A stretch of DNA of 64,000 nt from JAJPJE01 sp963848375 (GCA_963848375.1 CAWKDK010000027.1:1-64000); one strand, 5' to 3'. Positions 39,882 to 49,478 are shown, counted from the first letter of the stretch. Notes: generated by a model from the sequence alone, not told the origin. Program-made: numbers and translations.

Positions 39882-40979
39882 CTAAGGCCAGTTTGGCTGC
39901 TCGACCTTTAATCGATCGTATTCACCCTGTTCGCGCCGCATGTCGTCAATGCGGCCAAGAGCGCGGTAAGCGTTTACTAAGTAAAGTCGGATCTTGGGGC
40001 TGACCGGATCAAGCCGCTTCGCTTCCAGGTAAGCGGCCAGCGCTCCATCGTCATTGCCCTGAGCTCGGAGCGTCTCCGCAAGCGCTAACTGCGCTCCCAC
40101 GGAATCTGGGCTCAGTGCCACCGCCTCTCGAGCCAGTTTCAACGCCTCGTCAAGCTTCATTTCAATGATGTAGCGCAAAGCCAATTGAACTCGGGCGGGC
40201 ACACTGTCAGGACTGACGCGTAACTCGTTCAGGAATTCGGGCGCACATTGTTCGGGATGGCGCGCCGCCAGATATGTGCCATAAAAATAGTGCACATTTG
40301 GATAGTTGGGATACTTCGAGACAAGCGCGTTGAAATCCGCTTCGGCTTGTTCGGGTGGTTGTGTGGCTAAATCCCAGAATGCTTTACCCGCCATGGTCAC
40401 CACGTCGCGCTGGCTCACAGGAACATCGGACGGCAGGATCGGCATGCGAAGCGATGTCAGCCCGGTTGCAAACATCATCTCTGGGTTACTTTGGACCTTC
40501 AGCGCGACGCGTACGAAAATCTCCTGTGCCAATTCGAAGGCGCCTTGTCTTGTCAGTAGCAATGCCAGGTGGTAGTCGGCCATATCCAGCAAGGGGCCGC
40601 CTGACTGCCGTACCGACACCAACATATGCGCTTTTTTCAAATGTTGGAACGAAGCGTCGTATTGTTTGGTGCGAAATTCGCAAAGACCGAGAAGAGCCCA
40701 ACCGGGAGCCGCCGAGGCATCCAGCTTCACCATTCGCGTCAATGCATCCCGGCACTCGGAGTAATGATCGCGTTCATACTGGATCATTCCGAGCGCCCAC
40801 CAGCCTTGGGCCCAATCCGGACGTAGTTTGACCGCCTTCGCGTAGAGTTGCGCCGCTTCTTCCGGACGGTTCGCCTCATACGCTTTCTGGGCGGTCGTGG
40901 AGAGCTCTTCAAACGTCTGCGGTGCTGTCTGTCCTACCGCACTCGCCAGCAATGCCAGGACCCATATCGCTTGCTTCAC
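39882..40979 (-). CDS. exported TPR protein
   Basis: 365 residues, signal peptide ending SAVGQ. TPR repeats run throughout (EANRPEEAAQLYAKAVKLRP, WALGMIQYERDHYSECRDAL, HYFYGTYLAARHPEQCAPEF). It is a clear paralogue of the TPR protein at 46500-47750: the two share the FE.L...AQ.A....R..EA..LYA.A.KLRP.W..GWW.LG opening and a matching VHYFYG/MHYMYG block. Third gene of the minus-strand operon VWFA-TPR-TPR, overlapping the previous stop by 4 bases (ATGA). Confidence 0.8.
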   Translation of the reverse strand: MKQAIWVLALLASAVGQTAPQTFEELSTTAQKAYEANRPEEAAQLYAKAVKLRPDWAQGWWALGMIQYERDHYSECRDALTRMVKLDASAAPGWALLGLCEFRTKQYDASFQHLKKAHMLVSVRQSGGPLLDMADYHLALLLTRQGAFELAQEIFVRVALKVQSNPEMMFATGLTSLRMPILPSDVPVSQRDVVTMAGKAFWDLATQPPEQAEADFNALVSKYPNYPNVHYFYGTYLAARHPEQCAPEFLNELRVSPDSVPARVQLALRYIIEMKLDEALKLAREAVALSPDSVGAQLALAETLRAQGNDDGALAAYLEAKRLDPVSPKIRLYLVNAYRALGRIDDMRREQGEYDRLKVEQPNWP

Positions 40980-42148
40980 TTCAGACTCCGCCCTAGCTCC
41001 TGATCTTTTGCCTGAATTTGCGCATCGATCTCTTCCGCGAGTTTCCTTTCCTGGCGGCCGTCCGCCACACGCCCGACACGAAAGTAGATTGTGGATAGAC
41101 TGCGATGCGCCTCAGCATAATCGGGGGCATCCTTTATCAAGGATTCCAATAGCGCGGCTGCACGCTTGTCATTTCCCTCAGTTGCACACTGGAGCGCGAA
41201 CTGATACCGAGCCCTTATCTCTTTGGGCTGCACCTCGAGCGCGCGTTCCAGTAAGGGGTGCGATTCCTTCAGTCGACCCTGCTCACGCAATAGCGTTCCC
41301 AAAAAGAAGAGCGCATCAAACGAGTTCGGATCCAGCGCTAAGGCTTTACGGAACGCCGTCTCGGCACTTGGCAGGTCTGAGTCAATAAACTCCAGCCTTC
41401 CGCGCAGGCTATATGCTTCCGGCAGGTTTGGTTTCAGCACCAGGGCCTGGTCTATTTCCGCCATCGCCCCTTTGTGGTCATTGGCCTTCATCCGAGTGAA
41501 TGCCATCAACATGTGTGCTTCGGCGCTGTCCCCGTTCTGCAGGATCCGCTGGATCATGAGCGCGCCGCGCTGTTCTTGGCCCTGACGTAGTAGCGCGGTG
41601 CCGAGCAAGTAGGCGGCAGCAAGGTCGTCTGGTGCTGTTTCCACTAGCGGATCGAGTAGCGCCACGACGCGCTCGTCTGCGCCCTCGCGCAGATAGCATT
41701 CCGATAGCAGCAGCGTCAGACGCCGTCGCTCCGGATCATCAACGGGCAGGACCGCGTAAACAGCCTCAAACTCTTTGACTGCTTGATCGATCTCGCCCAT
41801 CTTGTAATCAGCGAGCCCCAGATTCAGGCGAATTCCATAGTTTGCGGGCTGCACCGCCAATGCCAGCTTGTATTCCCGAACGGCTTCGGAGTAGCGTCCT
41901 TCGTGAGCTAGCGCCGCCCCCAGATTCGAGCGAACGGCGGCAGCTTCCGGATGAGCTTTCAGATAGGTCCGATATTTGACGATCGCTTCAGAGTAATGAC
42001 CGGACTGTTGCAACTGAACCGCTTGTCTTAGCAGTCGTTCAGGGGATTCGACCTGTGCCGCCAGCGACCCCACCAATAGCATGCCCAACAACATCCACTG
42101 CCACAGCAGCGTTCCAGCTCCGAGGCAGTACCACCCGATGCGCTTCAT
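40976..42148 (-). CDS. exported TPR protein
   Basis: 390 residues with a hydrophobic N-terminal signal (LLWQWMLLGMLLVGSLAAQ). About ten TPRs, the best being SNLGAALAHEGRYSEAVREY, NLGLADYKMGEIDQAVKEFE, LFFLGTLLREQGRLKESHPL. Second gene of the operon: it begins 10 bases after the VWFA gene stop and overlaps the next TPR start by 4 bases. Likely a periplasmic protein-protein scaffold. Confidence 0.8.
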   Translation of the reverse strand: MKRIGWYCLGAGTLLWQWMLLGMLLVGSLAAQVESPERLLRQAVQLQQSGHYSEAIVKYRTYLKAHPEAAAVRSNLGAALAHEGRYSEAVREYKLALAVQPANYGIRLNLGLADYKMGEIDQAVKEFEAVYAVLPVDDPERRRLTLLLSECYLREGADERVVALLDPLVETAPDDLAAAYLLGTALLRQGQEQRGALMIQRILQNGDSAEAHMLMAFTRMKANDHKGAMAEIDQALVLKPNLPEAYSLRGRLEFIDSDLPSAETAFRKALALDPNSFDALFFLGTLLREQGRLKESHPLLERALEVQPKEIRARYQFALQCATEGNDKRAAALLESLIKDAPDYAEAHRSLSTIYFRVGRVADGRQERKLAEEIDAQIQAKDQELGRSLK

Positions 42149-42158
42149 AGGATCCCGG

Positions 42159-44312
42159 CTACTCTATCTGAAATGCCACGTTTTCTTCCACACTCGATTT
42201 GCCTTGGCTAACCCCGATGCGAATCTGATAGGCCCCCGGAGTGAATTTGTCCGCGGGCAAATTCGCGATATACGGAATTCTTCCATCTTGCTGCACTGGC
42301 GGCAGGGGCGCTTCTGCGGCACCTAGATATTGCCCTTCCTTATAAAAGGACATGGTCAACTTGACTGGGTCTTTTGTGGCACGATCCGGATAAACCGCAA
42401 AATAGAATGGCAGAACATTCCCAGGGCCACCCTTAAGCGTGCCACTTAGGGTTGGGACCACTTTACCTCCGGGGAAGTAGAAAGCGTCCAGGATCTGGTT
42501 GTCTTTCAACGTGTCGGTCCTGCGCACTACAACTATATCGCTCAGCGACAATGTGCTGGAGGGATCCGGCACCTTGACTGTACCTTTTTGTACTCCGATC
42601 TTATTGCCGCTGCGATCCATTACCACAGCTTCCAACGTATACGTCCCCGGAGTTAATTCCGCTCGAAAAGTTTGAACCAGGTTCCCCGCCTTGTACGCCT
42701 CTATCTTGTCGACCGCCACTTGCACTGCGAAGTCTTTGCTGAATTTCGCGACGATTTCGCCGTGGGAGTCAGTCAGCACGGCCAGCAACGCCGCATCGAC
42801 CGCAGCAGTTTTTTGGTCCAGCTGCGGCGCAAAGGTCAGTCCTTTCAATGGAGCTTCGAACGTCACCATGTACTCAACCTTCTGGCCGTGATCGTTGAAG
42901 CGTTCTGCCGCAACGCGGAAAGCGACGTCGACAGGAGTTGGGGTGGAGTTCAAAGCGTTAAGTAGCGGCATTTCGTAGGCAAACAATTGCTGCCCGCCCT
43001 TAAGTTGAGGCACGGCAAAGTATCCGCTGCGGGTGTGGACCGCAACATCGGGGCGGTCTACGTGGACAGAAATCCTGCGAAACTTACCGTCATACACAGC
43101 GATATGCGGAACGTAGGTGGCCTCGTAGTACGTTCGCACTTCGTCCATAGCAACTCTGAGTGGCGCCCGATAATCGTTCGTTTCGGAAATGGTGGCACCG
43201 CCGGTCTCCTGTGCCAGGTTGCGCAGCCATTCCAGAGGATTCGAGCGAAGAGCGCTTTCCGCATTTTCAGCGGCACGGGCCTGTTGTATGGAAACTTCGC
43301 CGACGCCCCCTTTCATCTGCTGATCGCGTATTTGCCCGATAGCCCCGCTCAGTTCCTCGCGCCCTGCACTGCCTTGGCTCGTCGTGATAAGCCCCTTTGG
43401 ATCGACTGTATAGAAGCTGACGTTCGCACGATTCGCGATGCTGATCAGGTTGTGGTACTGCTCCTTCACTGTTTCCGATACGAACAACCATGGATTGAAA
43501 TACAACACAACCTTGCGCCCTGGCAGCTGCGACTGCGCCCGAACCAGCGCCGTTAGTGCATCCATCGTCGCGTGCACGTTGTCTTCGCGGTCCTGGCTAT
43601 CGGCCTCCTGCAGCATGTCATACTGCATCTGCGCCATTTTGAAGTTCACCGCGCTTTGAATCTGCCCCTGGCTCGGGGCGCTTGTCCCGCCGCTTTGTAG
43701 CTGTGGCTCTCCGCCGGAGAGGGTCTGTTTCAGCTCTGACTTAACCTCCGCTGATTGGTTCGTGTATTGAATAAAGGACCACATCGACGACTTGTCCAGG
43801 CTCTTCAGCAAGGCAGCGTGATCGGCGGTGAAGGGCTGGATGCATTGCAGCTTGTGATCAACGGTGAGAACCGAGAAATACAGATTCGGCTCCGGCGACA
43901 TATCAAGAATGTCCTTCACCGCTTGCCGGAAAAACCTCTTTCCATCGATATCCAGATTCTCGAAAACAAGTGTGACCAACCGGACTTCTCGCGTGGGATC
44001 CAGCGGCACTGGCCCGCTCTCTGCTGATTTGGTCGCGTCGAGGGAGCGAACCGTCTTACCATCCAGCAGTCGGAACGATGTCACCTTTTGTTCCACCCCA
44101 TCCTCTGAAATACGGATTTCTTCGGGCCGGAGATCGCGGATTGTCTTCCCTTTCCGGTCGCGGAATACCATATCGAGCACTACCTCTTGTGCCGTCGATT
44201 GGATAGTGGAAGCGGGAACCGGATCCGAGTTGTTTGGGCGCGTTTGGCCGTAGGCTGCAAAAGCGAATAAACCCAAGAGGAATCCCGCGAGAGGGACAAA
44301 TAGTCGCTGCAT
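42159..44312 (-). CDS. secreted VWFA-related Acidobacterial-type protein, long form
   Basis: About 717 residues from the ATG at 44312, chosen for AAGGAGG upstream and the signal peptide QRLFVPLAGFLLGLFAFAAY ending AYGQ; the open frame extends to 44405. The first half matches the TIGR03436-type VWFA domain (EVVLDMVFRDRKGKTIRDLR, EIRISEDGVEQKVTSF, VTLVFENLDIDGKRFF, LPGRKVVLYFNPWLFVSETV); the second half is beta-rich, probably several Ig-like domains. First gene of an operon with two TPR proteins. A perfect 18-bp palindrome lies 91-108 bases upstream of the start. Confidence 0.8.
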   Translation of the reverse strand: MQRLFVPLAGFLLGLFAFAAYGQTRPNNSDPVPASTIQSTAQEVVLDMVFRDRKGKTIRDLRPEEIRISEDGVEQKVTSFRLLDGKTVRSLDATKSAESGPVPLDPTREVRLVTLVFENLDIDGKRFFRQAVKDILDMSPEPNLYFSVLTVDHKLQCIQPFTADHAALLKSLDKSSMWSFIQYTNQSAEVKSELKQTLSGGEPQLQSGGTSAPSQGQIQSAVNFKMAQMQYDMLQEADSQDREDNVHATMDALTALVRAQSQLPGRKVVLYFNPWLFVSETVKEQYHNLISIANRANVSFYTVDPKGLITTSQGSAGREELSGAIGQIRDQQMKGGVGEVSIQQARAAENAESALRSNPLEWLRNLAQETGGATISETNDYRAPLRVAMDEVRTYYEATYVPHIAVYDGKFRRISVHVDRPDVAVHTRSGYFAVPQLKGGQQLFAYEMPLLNALNSTPTPVDVAFRVAAERFNDHGQKVEYMVTFEAPLKGLTFAPQLDQKTAAVDAALLAVLTDSHGEIVAKFSKDFAVQVAVDKIEAYKAGNLVQTFRAELTPGTYTLEAVVMDRSGNKIGVQKGTVKVPDPSSTLSLSDIVVVRRTDTLKDNQILDAFYFPGGKVVPTLSGTLKGGPGNVLPFYFAVYPDRATKDPVKLTMSFYKEGQYLGAAEAPLPPVQQDGRIPYIANLPADKFTPGAYQIRIGVSQGKSSVEENVAFQIE

Positions 44313-44399
44313 TCTCGAGCCTCCTTGCTGCTTAGGAAACTTTCTGGACGGAAGAAGGAAACTGAACTTCATATCACAGCAACGGAGAACTTTTGTGGA

Positions 44400-44420
44400 T
44401 TTCACGGTGTATACACCGTG
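44400..44420. promoter_or_regulatory. perfect 18-bp palindromic operator-like box
   Basis: CACGGTGTATACACCGTG at 44403-44420 is a perfect inverted repeat, preceded by TTT. It sits 91 bases upstream of the VWFA-TPR-TPR operon start and 127 bases from the end of the malectin regulator gene. A near-identical copy lies at 39727-39747. Confidence 0.7.
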
Positions 44421-44546
44421 CTTGCGAACGGCTTTGGGAAGCCAAATCTACCCGAGCACCCATATTTTTAAGCTGAGAGCTTATTGATCGCATGACAGCA
44501 TCCTGAACCCACGTTTCATGAAGTTTCCGATCGCCGCAAGCGGACT

Positions 44547-46178
44547 CTATCGTGCCTCGTCGATCACCTCTATCGCCCTTACTTCCGCATAGTTCACTTT
44601 TGGCAAAAACGACAGCAGGAGCTTGCCTTGACCATTCGGATGTAAGTTGTGAAACGTGCGAACTAATGGACGAAAAGCACCGCCAGCAGCTTGAAAAATA
44701 TCGAAATCCTTGAGGAGCATCTCTCCATTGCAGGTGACATCGAAGACTCTACATCCGGCGCCGCGGCAGAGGCCGGTTGGAACTGATGGGCCAAAAAAGG
44801 ACTCCATGAAGTGCAGTTTGACCGTATAGCTCCCTTGCGACACCGGGATTGCGTAGCCGAAATTCCCATACCGCTCAACACTGTAAAGCTCGGGGATCTT
44901 CGTGTCCGGCTCCGAATTGGAATAGGAAGTAGTGCGCCCACTGATGAAGTAGTTGTCCGCGTCCCACTCGATTCCGTCACCATCGACAAAATCGGACTTG
45001 CGTGCCGAGAAGCGGATGGGCTTCAACTTTCCTCGAGTTCCCGGTGTCAGTTCGATCGCACTGACGAAGGGACGCTCGCCGGCAGGCACAAACTGCAGAT
45101 GTACTCTTCCATCCGCCGCCGGAGACACATCCTTGAATGCCCGAATGTCGACCGAAGCCTGGCCCGCATCTGCGATTGGATCGAAACCCATCAGGATTGG
45201 CCGCCCGTTTAAGTTGACCTGGAAATGCCGGAGATTTTGCGCATCTTCACCAGATTCCGGCACCGTTTGGCGAGCCGGATCTGCAAAGTAGAGCCTGAGC
45301 TCATATACACCGGACTTCACCGGAATGTCGTATCGAAACTCGTTTTGCGCCTGGGGAGCCGACGTCTCAGTCGCCGCTCCCTGTCGCAGGTTCCCGAAAA
45401 GGGAAGGGTCCGACACTGGAGGAAACAATTCCTGCGGACCAGGGCCGGAAACACCCCCGTTATAGAACTGATCTGAATCCCACCGGCGCCCCCGAATATC
45501 AACGTAAGGCGCCCCCGTATTTCCGGCAGCGATGCGGACTTCTCCGTCGACAGGCACGGCTGCTCCCCGGGCGACTTCGGGCTGGTGTCGATGCACGGCG
45601 GCAATCGCCGGTTGAATCGAACTGGACTCCTTAGAGCGAAGTGCTGTTCCCGCGAGCCACACAATTCCCAGGCCGAACACTACGCTCACCATCACCAACA
45701 ACGCTTTCAGATAGCTCGGACGAGATTGTTTTGGACGATCAACGCCTGGTACCGGCGGGTGCGTGGTGAGAGTGCCGTGATCCCGTTCCTCAAAGCTCGG
45801 GAGATACCGCCCTTTAGGAATAGTGATCAGTACCGGCTCGTGACTGCCTTCATTAGAAAAATGGTGCTCCAGCTTGAGCCTCAGCAGTCGGGCTTGCGAC
45901 CGAACAATATTGTCTTCATTGGGGTTGTACCCAGGCGAGCGCCCGAATACGTGAATTCCGATTTGTTGTTCAGTGGCCGCGGCCGGCTCGTTATCGAAGG
46001 CACAACGGCAAACGTAAATAAGAAACGCTCGGAGCTTGGGTGATTTCTCGAACGTGCTGCTCGACACTACTCGACGAACCAACTCCTGCCGCGTGCCGGT
46101 CGCTCCGGCGGAACAGTCTGCAGGAAGCAATGCCGACGAACCCTCTCTGTTCATGCGGAATTCAACACCAGAAGCCAC
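44547..46178 (-). CDS. membrane-spanning wHTH regulator with two periplasmic malectin-like domains
   Basis: 543 residues from a GTG at 46178 (GGAG upstream); an ATG follows eight codons later. Residues 30-130 resemble the winged-helix-like N-terminal domain found on many Acidobacterial and rhizobial one-component proteins (EQQIGIHVFGRSPGYNPNED, IVRSQARLLRLKLEHHF, PVLITIPKGRYLPSF). One transmembrane helix follows (157-179). The exported part has two malectin-like carbohydrate-binding domains, about 215-375 (SGVYELRLYFADPARQ) and 385-543 (GSYTVKLHFMESFFGP). This is a ToxR/CadC-like layout: DNA binding inside, sugar sensing outside. Its likely targets are the adjacent palindromic boxes; that is an inference. 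Confidence 0.72.
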   Translation of the reverse strand: MASGVEFRMNREGSSALLPADCSAGATGTRQELVRRVVSSSTFEKSPKLRAFLIYVCRCAFDNEPAAATEQQIGIHVFGRSPGYNPNEDNIVRSQARLLRLKLEHHFSNEGSHEPVLITIPKGRYLPSFEERDHGTLTTHPPVPGVDRPKQSRPSYLKALLVMVSVVFGLGIVWLAGTALRSKESSSIQPAIAAVHRHQPEVARGAAVPVDGEVRIAAGNTGAPYVDIRGRRWDSDQFYNGGVSGPGPQELFPPVSDPSLFGNLRQGAATETSAPQAQNEFRYDIPVKSGVYELRLYFADPARQTVPESGEDAQNLRHFQVNLNGRPILMGFDPIADAGQASVDIRAFKDVSPAADGRVHLQFVPAGERPFVSAIELTPGTRGKLKPIRFSARKSDFVDGDGIEWDADNYFISGRTTSYSNSEPDTKIPELYSVERYGNFGYAIPVSQGSYTVKLHFMESFFGPSVPTGLCRGAGCRVFDVTCNGEMLLKDFDIFQAAGGAFRPLVRTFHNLHPNGQGKLLLSFLPKVNYAEVRAIEVIDEAR

Positions 46179-46499
46179 AGCGCCGTCTCCGAATGTGGAT
46201 TATCGGACGAACAACATCCTTGTGCACCAAGTCCGTATCGCGAATTGCTAAGGGGGAAGCCCGATGCGGAACGCCCAGCTATGGGCAAGCTTATACGATG
46301 AACTGGACTAAAAGGCAATACGGAACTACAAATTCTGGAGGTGGTCCATAAGGAAACAAACAGCATTTGGTCGAAACATGCCAAACCTTCGGCACCATTT
46401 ATCGTACAGCGTACCTCCCGATTATCAATTATCTGGTGGTAGTCTTTGGGGGCGCTGCAACGATGCTGTGATAGTTGGGTAACGTGAGTTTTGTTCCAT
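46179..46499. other. divergent intergenic region
   Basis: About 320 bases between the minus-strand malectin regulator and the plus-strand TPR-CRTAC1 pair. No coding frame or repeat of the palindromic box is seen. It presumably holds both promoters. Confidence 0.45.
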
Positions 46500-47750
46500 A
46501 TGACTGCAACGACAATGGGAACTCAGGCAGTTCCAATGAAGGCTGGCAATCGGCGAATCTTCGGTGTTCTCGTTCTCGCGCTGTGCGGAACCATGCCCTC
46601 AAGCGCCCAGAACTCCGTTCCGATGCAACCTAAGGTCATCGAACATGACAAACAGATACCGGCTAGCGCGCGTCCCGAATCCTTCGAGCAACTGGCGACG
46701 CGCGCGCAGGCAGCGATGTCCGCCGAGCGCGTCCCGGAAGCAATCCGGTTATATGCCCGTGCCACAAAACTCCGGCCAAACTGGTCTGAGGGTTGGTGGC
46801 ATCTCGGAACACTCTTGTTCGATACAGGACGTTTCGGGGAAGCGCGCGATGCTTTCGCACAATTCGTGACCGTCGAACAGAAACAACCGGGCCCCGGGTT
46901 CGCGATGCTCGGCCTGACCGAGTTCCAATTGCAGCATTACCCGAAAGCACTTGCCGCGCTGGAACGCGGCAGAAAGCTCGGCTTGGGTATTGATCCGGCT
47001 TTCATCCATAGTGTCCTGTATTACGACGGGATTCTGAACAATCTCCTCGGCCAACCGGAAATCGCAATCGTGCGCTTGACTCTCATCGCAAACCAGGTCG
47101 CAGCCGCGCATCCAGACGCCCCTAAAGATGCGGTATTCTCCGACGTCGAATTGCTGGACGCTTTCGGAATGGCGGCGCTGCGTATCGCGAAGCTGCCCTC
47201 CGATATTCCAGCCGCGCGAGTTTCGCTGGTCCGGAGTGCAGGCCACGCTCAGGCCCTGATCGCATTGCAGGACCGCGTGGCGGCGGAGTCAGAGTTGAGA
47301 CAGTTGCTGGCACTCTACCCGTCCGAACCCGGCATGCACTACATGTACGGTGTGTTTCTGCTTAAGGAGCACCCTCCTCTCGCGATCGACGAGTTCCGCC
47401 GTGAACTAGAAATTTCTCCCTCTCATGAAGCGGCTCGCATCCAACTCGCTTTCCAATTCCTGAATGCAGCCGATTATGAGCAAGGTTTGAAATACTCCAG
47501 AGAGGCGGTCGCATTTGCGCCGGGGAATTTCGTAGCACACATCGTTTGTGGCCGGCTGTGGCTTGCGCTTGATAACACCGATCGAGCGGTAGACGAATTG
47601 CGAGTGGCTGTTAAGCTCGCTCCCGGCAGCCCGGACGCTCATTTCGCCCTTTCCCGGGCCTTGCTAAAAGCGGGAAAAAACGCTGAGGCTACGCGCGAAC
47701 GAGCACAGTTCGAGCACCTGAAGACCTTGGCCGATGCCGCCGATCAATAA
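46500..47750 (+). CDS. exported TPR protein, paralogue of the 39882-40979 protein
   Basis: About 416 residues from the ATG at 46500; an ATG at 46536 (MKAGNRRIFGVLVLALC) would put the signal peptide directly at the N-terminus and is also reasonable, since no start has a clear ribosome site. The body consists of TPRs (RVPEAIRLYARATKLRPNWS, HYPKALAALERGRKLGLG, LAFQFLNAADYEQGLKYSRE). It is followed 21-42 bases later by a CRTAC1 gene, the same pairing as at 32.8-35.6 kb but in reversed order. Confidence 0.78.
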   Translation: MTATTMGTQAVPMKAGNRRIFGVLVLALCGTMPSSAQNSVPMQPKVIEHDKQIPASARPESFEQLATRAQAAMSAERVPEAIRLYARATKLRPNWSEGWWHLGTLLFDTGRFGEARDAFAQFVTVEQKQPGPGFAMLGLTEFQLQHYPKALAALERGRKLGLGIDPAFIHSVLYYDGILNNLLGQPEIAIVRLTLIANQVAAAHPDAPKDAVFSDVELLDAFGMAALRIAKLPSDIPAARVSLVRSAGHAQALIALQDRVAAESELRQLLALYPSEPGMHYMYGVFLLKEHPPLAIDEFRRELEISPSHEAARIQLAFQFLNAADYEQGLKYSREAVAFAPGNFVAHIVCGRLWLALDNTDRAVDELRVAVKLAPGSPDAHFALSRALLKAGKNAEATRERAQFEHLKTLADAADQ

Positions 47751-47771
47751 CTATCTACGACAAAAAACCTT

Positions 47772-49478
47772 GTGCTACACTGGCGCACGCCAATGCTCCG
47801 GTTTTTCGTCACTGTTTTCGCCCTCCTCACGATAGGAATCCTGTTTGATCAATCAGTAGATAAGGTGTCCGCAGGCAGCAGCAGCATCCGGTTCGAGGAT
47901 GTCACGACCCGCTCGGGCATACAGTTTGTGGCCGACAGCAGTCCTACGCCGAACAAGAACCAGCCGGAAACCATGCTCTCCGGTGTAGGCCTCATCGACT
48001 ACGACAATGATGGATACCTCGACATCTTTTTGATCAACGGGGCTTCACTTCCATCGCTTAAAAAAGATTCCCCGAAATACTACAACCGCCTGTTCCATAA
48101 CAATCACGATGGAACCTTCACGGATGTCACCGAGAAGGCCGGGCTGGCTGGCGATGGCTTCGATATGGGCGTAGCGGTCGGCGATTTTGACAATGACGGC
48201 TGGGAGGATATTTACGTCGCCAGCGTGACGAAAAATCATCTGTACCGGAACAACGGTGACGGGACTTTCACAGATGTCACGGATAAAGCTGGCGTTGGCA
48301 CGCCCACTTACAAGGGCGAGAAGATGTGGAGTGCGGCAGCAGGCTGGGTCGACTATAACAATGATGGCAAGCTGGACCTGTTCGTTTCGAACTACTGCCG
48401 ATGGCATGTCAATGGGGATCCTGTGTGCCTCAGCGGTGGCCGCCTACGAGCCTACTGTCATCCCAAGTTTTACGAACCGTTACCTTCTACCCTATACCGC
48501 AATAACGGAGATGGGACCTTTACTGATGTCTCCGAGGAAACTGGCATCGCCAAGCGCCTGGGTAAAGGCATGGGAGTTGGCTTCAACGATTACGATGGCG
48601 ACGGCTTTGTAGACATTTTCGTCGCCAACGACAACATGCCGAATTCCCTCTTCCACAATCTGAAGGGCAAAGCTTTTGAGGAGGTGGGGCTCGATGCTGG
48701 CGTCGCTTATTCCGAAAATGGCAAAGCCGTTTCTGGTATGGGAGCGGAGTTCCGCGATCTCGACAATGATGGCTTGCCTGACATCTGGCACACTGCCACT
48801 GAACTAGAAACTTTTCCTCTCTTCCGTAATGTCGGCAACGGAATTTTCATCGATGTCACCGGCAGGAGCGGGCTGGCGCGGCCGACGCTGCAAATGTCGG
48901 GTTGGTCCAACGGCGTTGCCGACTTTGACAACGATGGCCTTAAGGACCTGTTCGTCGCGCGTTCCAATGTTCTCGACAACATCGCAGAGTTCACCAGCCG
49001 TACCTATGGCGAGCCCAATACCATCTTTCGCAACTTGGGCAAGATGAAATTTGAGGATGTGACATCGCAAGCAGGACCGGACATGCAAGTCTCCGCTGCT
49101 TATCGTGGGGTTGCCATTGGAGATTTGGACAACGACGGAAGAATGGATCTCGTTGTCACCGTGCTGAACGGAAAAGCAAAAATCCTGCACAACGTCTCTG
49201 CGAACACCAATAACTGGATCATGTTTAAACTCGTCGGCACCCGCAGTAACCGCATGGCGATCGGGGCACAACTCAAATTGACGACCGACGATGGAGAATC
49301 GCAATACGATATAATCTCGACAAGCGCGGGATACGGAGCCTCGCGAGACCCCCGTGCGCACTTTGGCTTGGGCTCGTTCAAGACGGCGAAACAGCTCGAA
49401 ATCCGGTGGCCCAGCGGCACGCGCCAGGTGATTAAAGATTTACCCGCCAATCGACTCCATCGCATCGAGGAGCCATAA
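47772..49478 (+). CDS. CRTAC1 family protein (FG-GAP/VCBS repeats, ASPIC/UnbV)
   Basis: 568 residues from a GTG at 47772, or 561 from the ATG at 47793, where the signal helix LRFFVTVFALLTIGILF begins. Repeats DYDNDGYLDIFLINGA, DFDNDGWEDIYVAS, DYNNDGKLDLFVSN, DYDGDGFVDIFVAN, DLDNDGLPDIW, DFDNDGLKDLFVAR and DLDNDGRMDLVV form a calcium-binding beta-propeller; the C-terminus is ASPIC/UnbV (GTRSNRMAIGAQLKL, then AHFGLGSF and LEIRWPSGTRQ). Paralogue of the protein at 32802-34562. Exported, ligand unknown. Confidence 0.87.
   Translation: MLHWRTPMLRFFVTVFALLTIGILFDQSVDKVSAGSSSIRFEDVTTRSGIQFVADSSPTPNKNQPETMLSGVGLIDYDNDGYLDIFLINGASLPSLKKDSPKYYNRLFHNNHDGTFTDVTEKAGLAGDGFDMGVAVGDFDNDGWEDIYVASVTKNHLYRNNGDGTFTDVTDKAGVGTPTYKGEKMWSAAAGWVDYNNDGKLDLFVSNYCRWHVNGDPVCLSGGRLRAYCHPKFYEPLPSTLYRNNGDGTFTDVSEETGIAKRLGKGMGVGFNDYDGDGFVDIFVANDNMPNSLFHNLKGKAFEEVGLDAGVAYSENGKAVSGMGAEFRDLDNDGLPDIWHTATELETFPLFRNVGNGIFIDVTGRSGLARPTLQMSGWSNGVADFDNDGLKDLFVARSNVLDNIAEFTSRTYGEPNTIFRNLGKMKFEDVTSQAGPDMQVSAAYRGVAIGDLDNDGRMDLVVTVLNGKAKILHNVSANTNNWIMFKLVGTRSNRMAIGAQLKLTTDDGESQYDIISTSAGYGASRDPRAHFGLGSFKTAKQLEIRWPSGTRQVIKDLPANRLHRIEEP

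Noticed and set aside
39966..39977. GTAAGCGTTTAC, a one-mismatch LacI-like site
   Set aside because: Lies inside the conserved coding sequence of a TPR gene (LVNAYRAL), far from any start; best explained by codon sequence.
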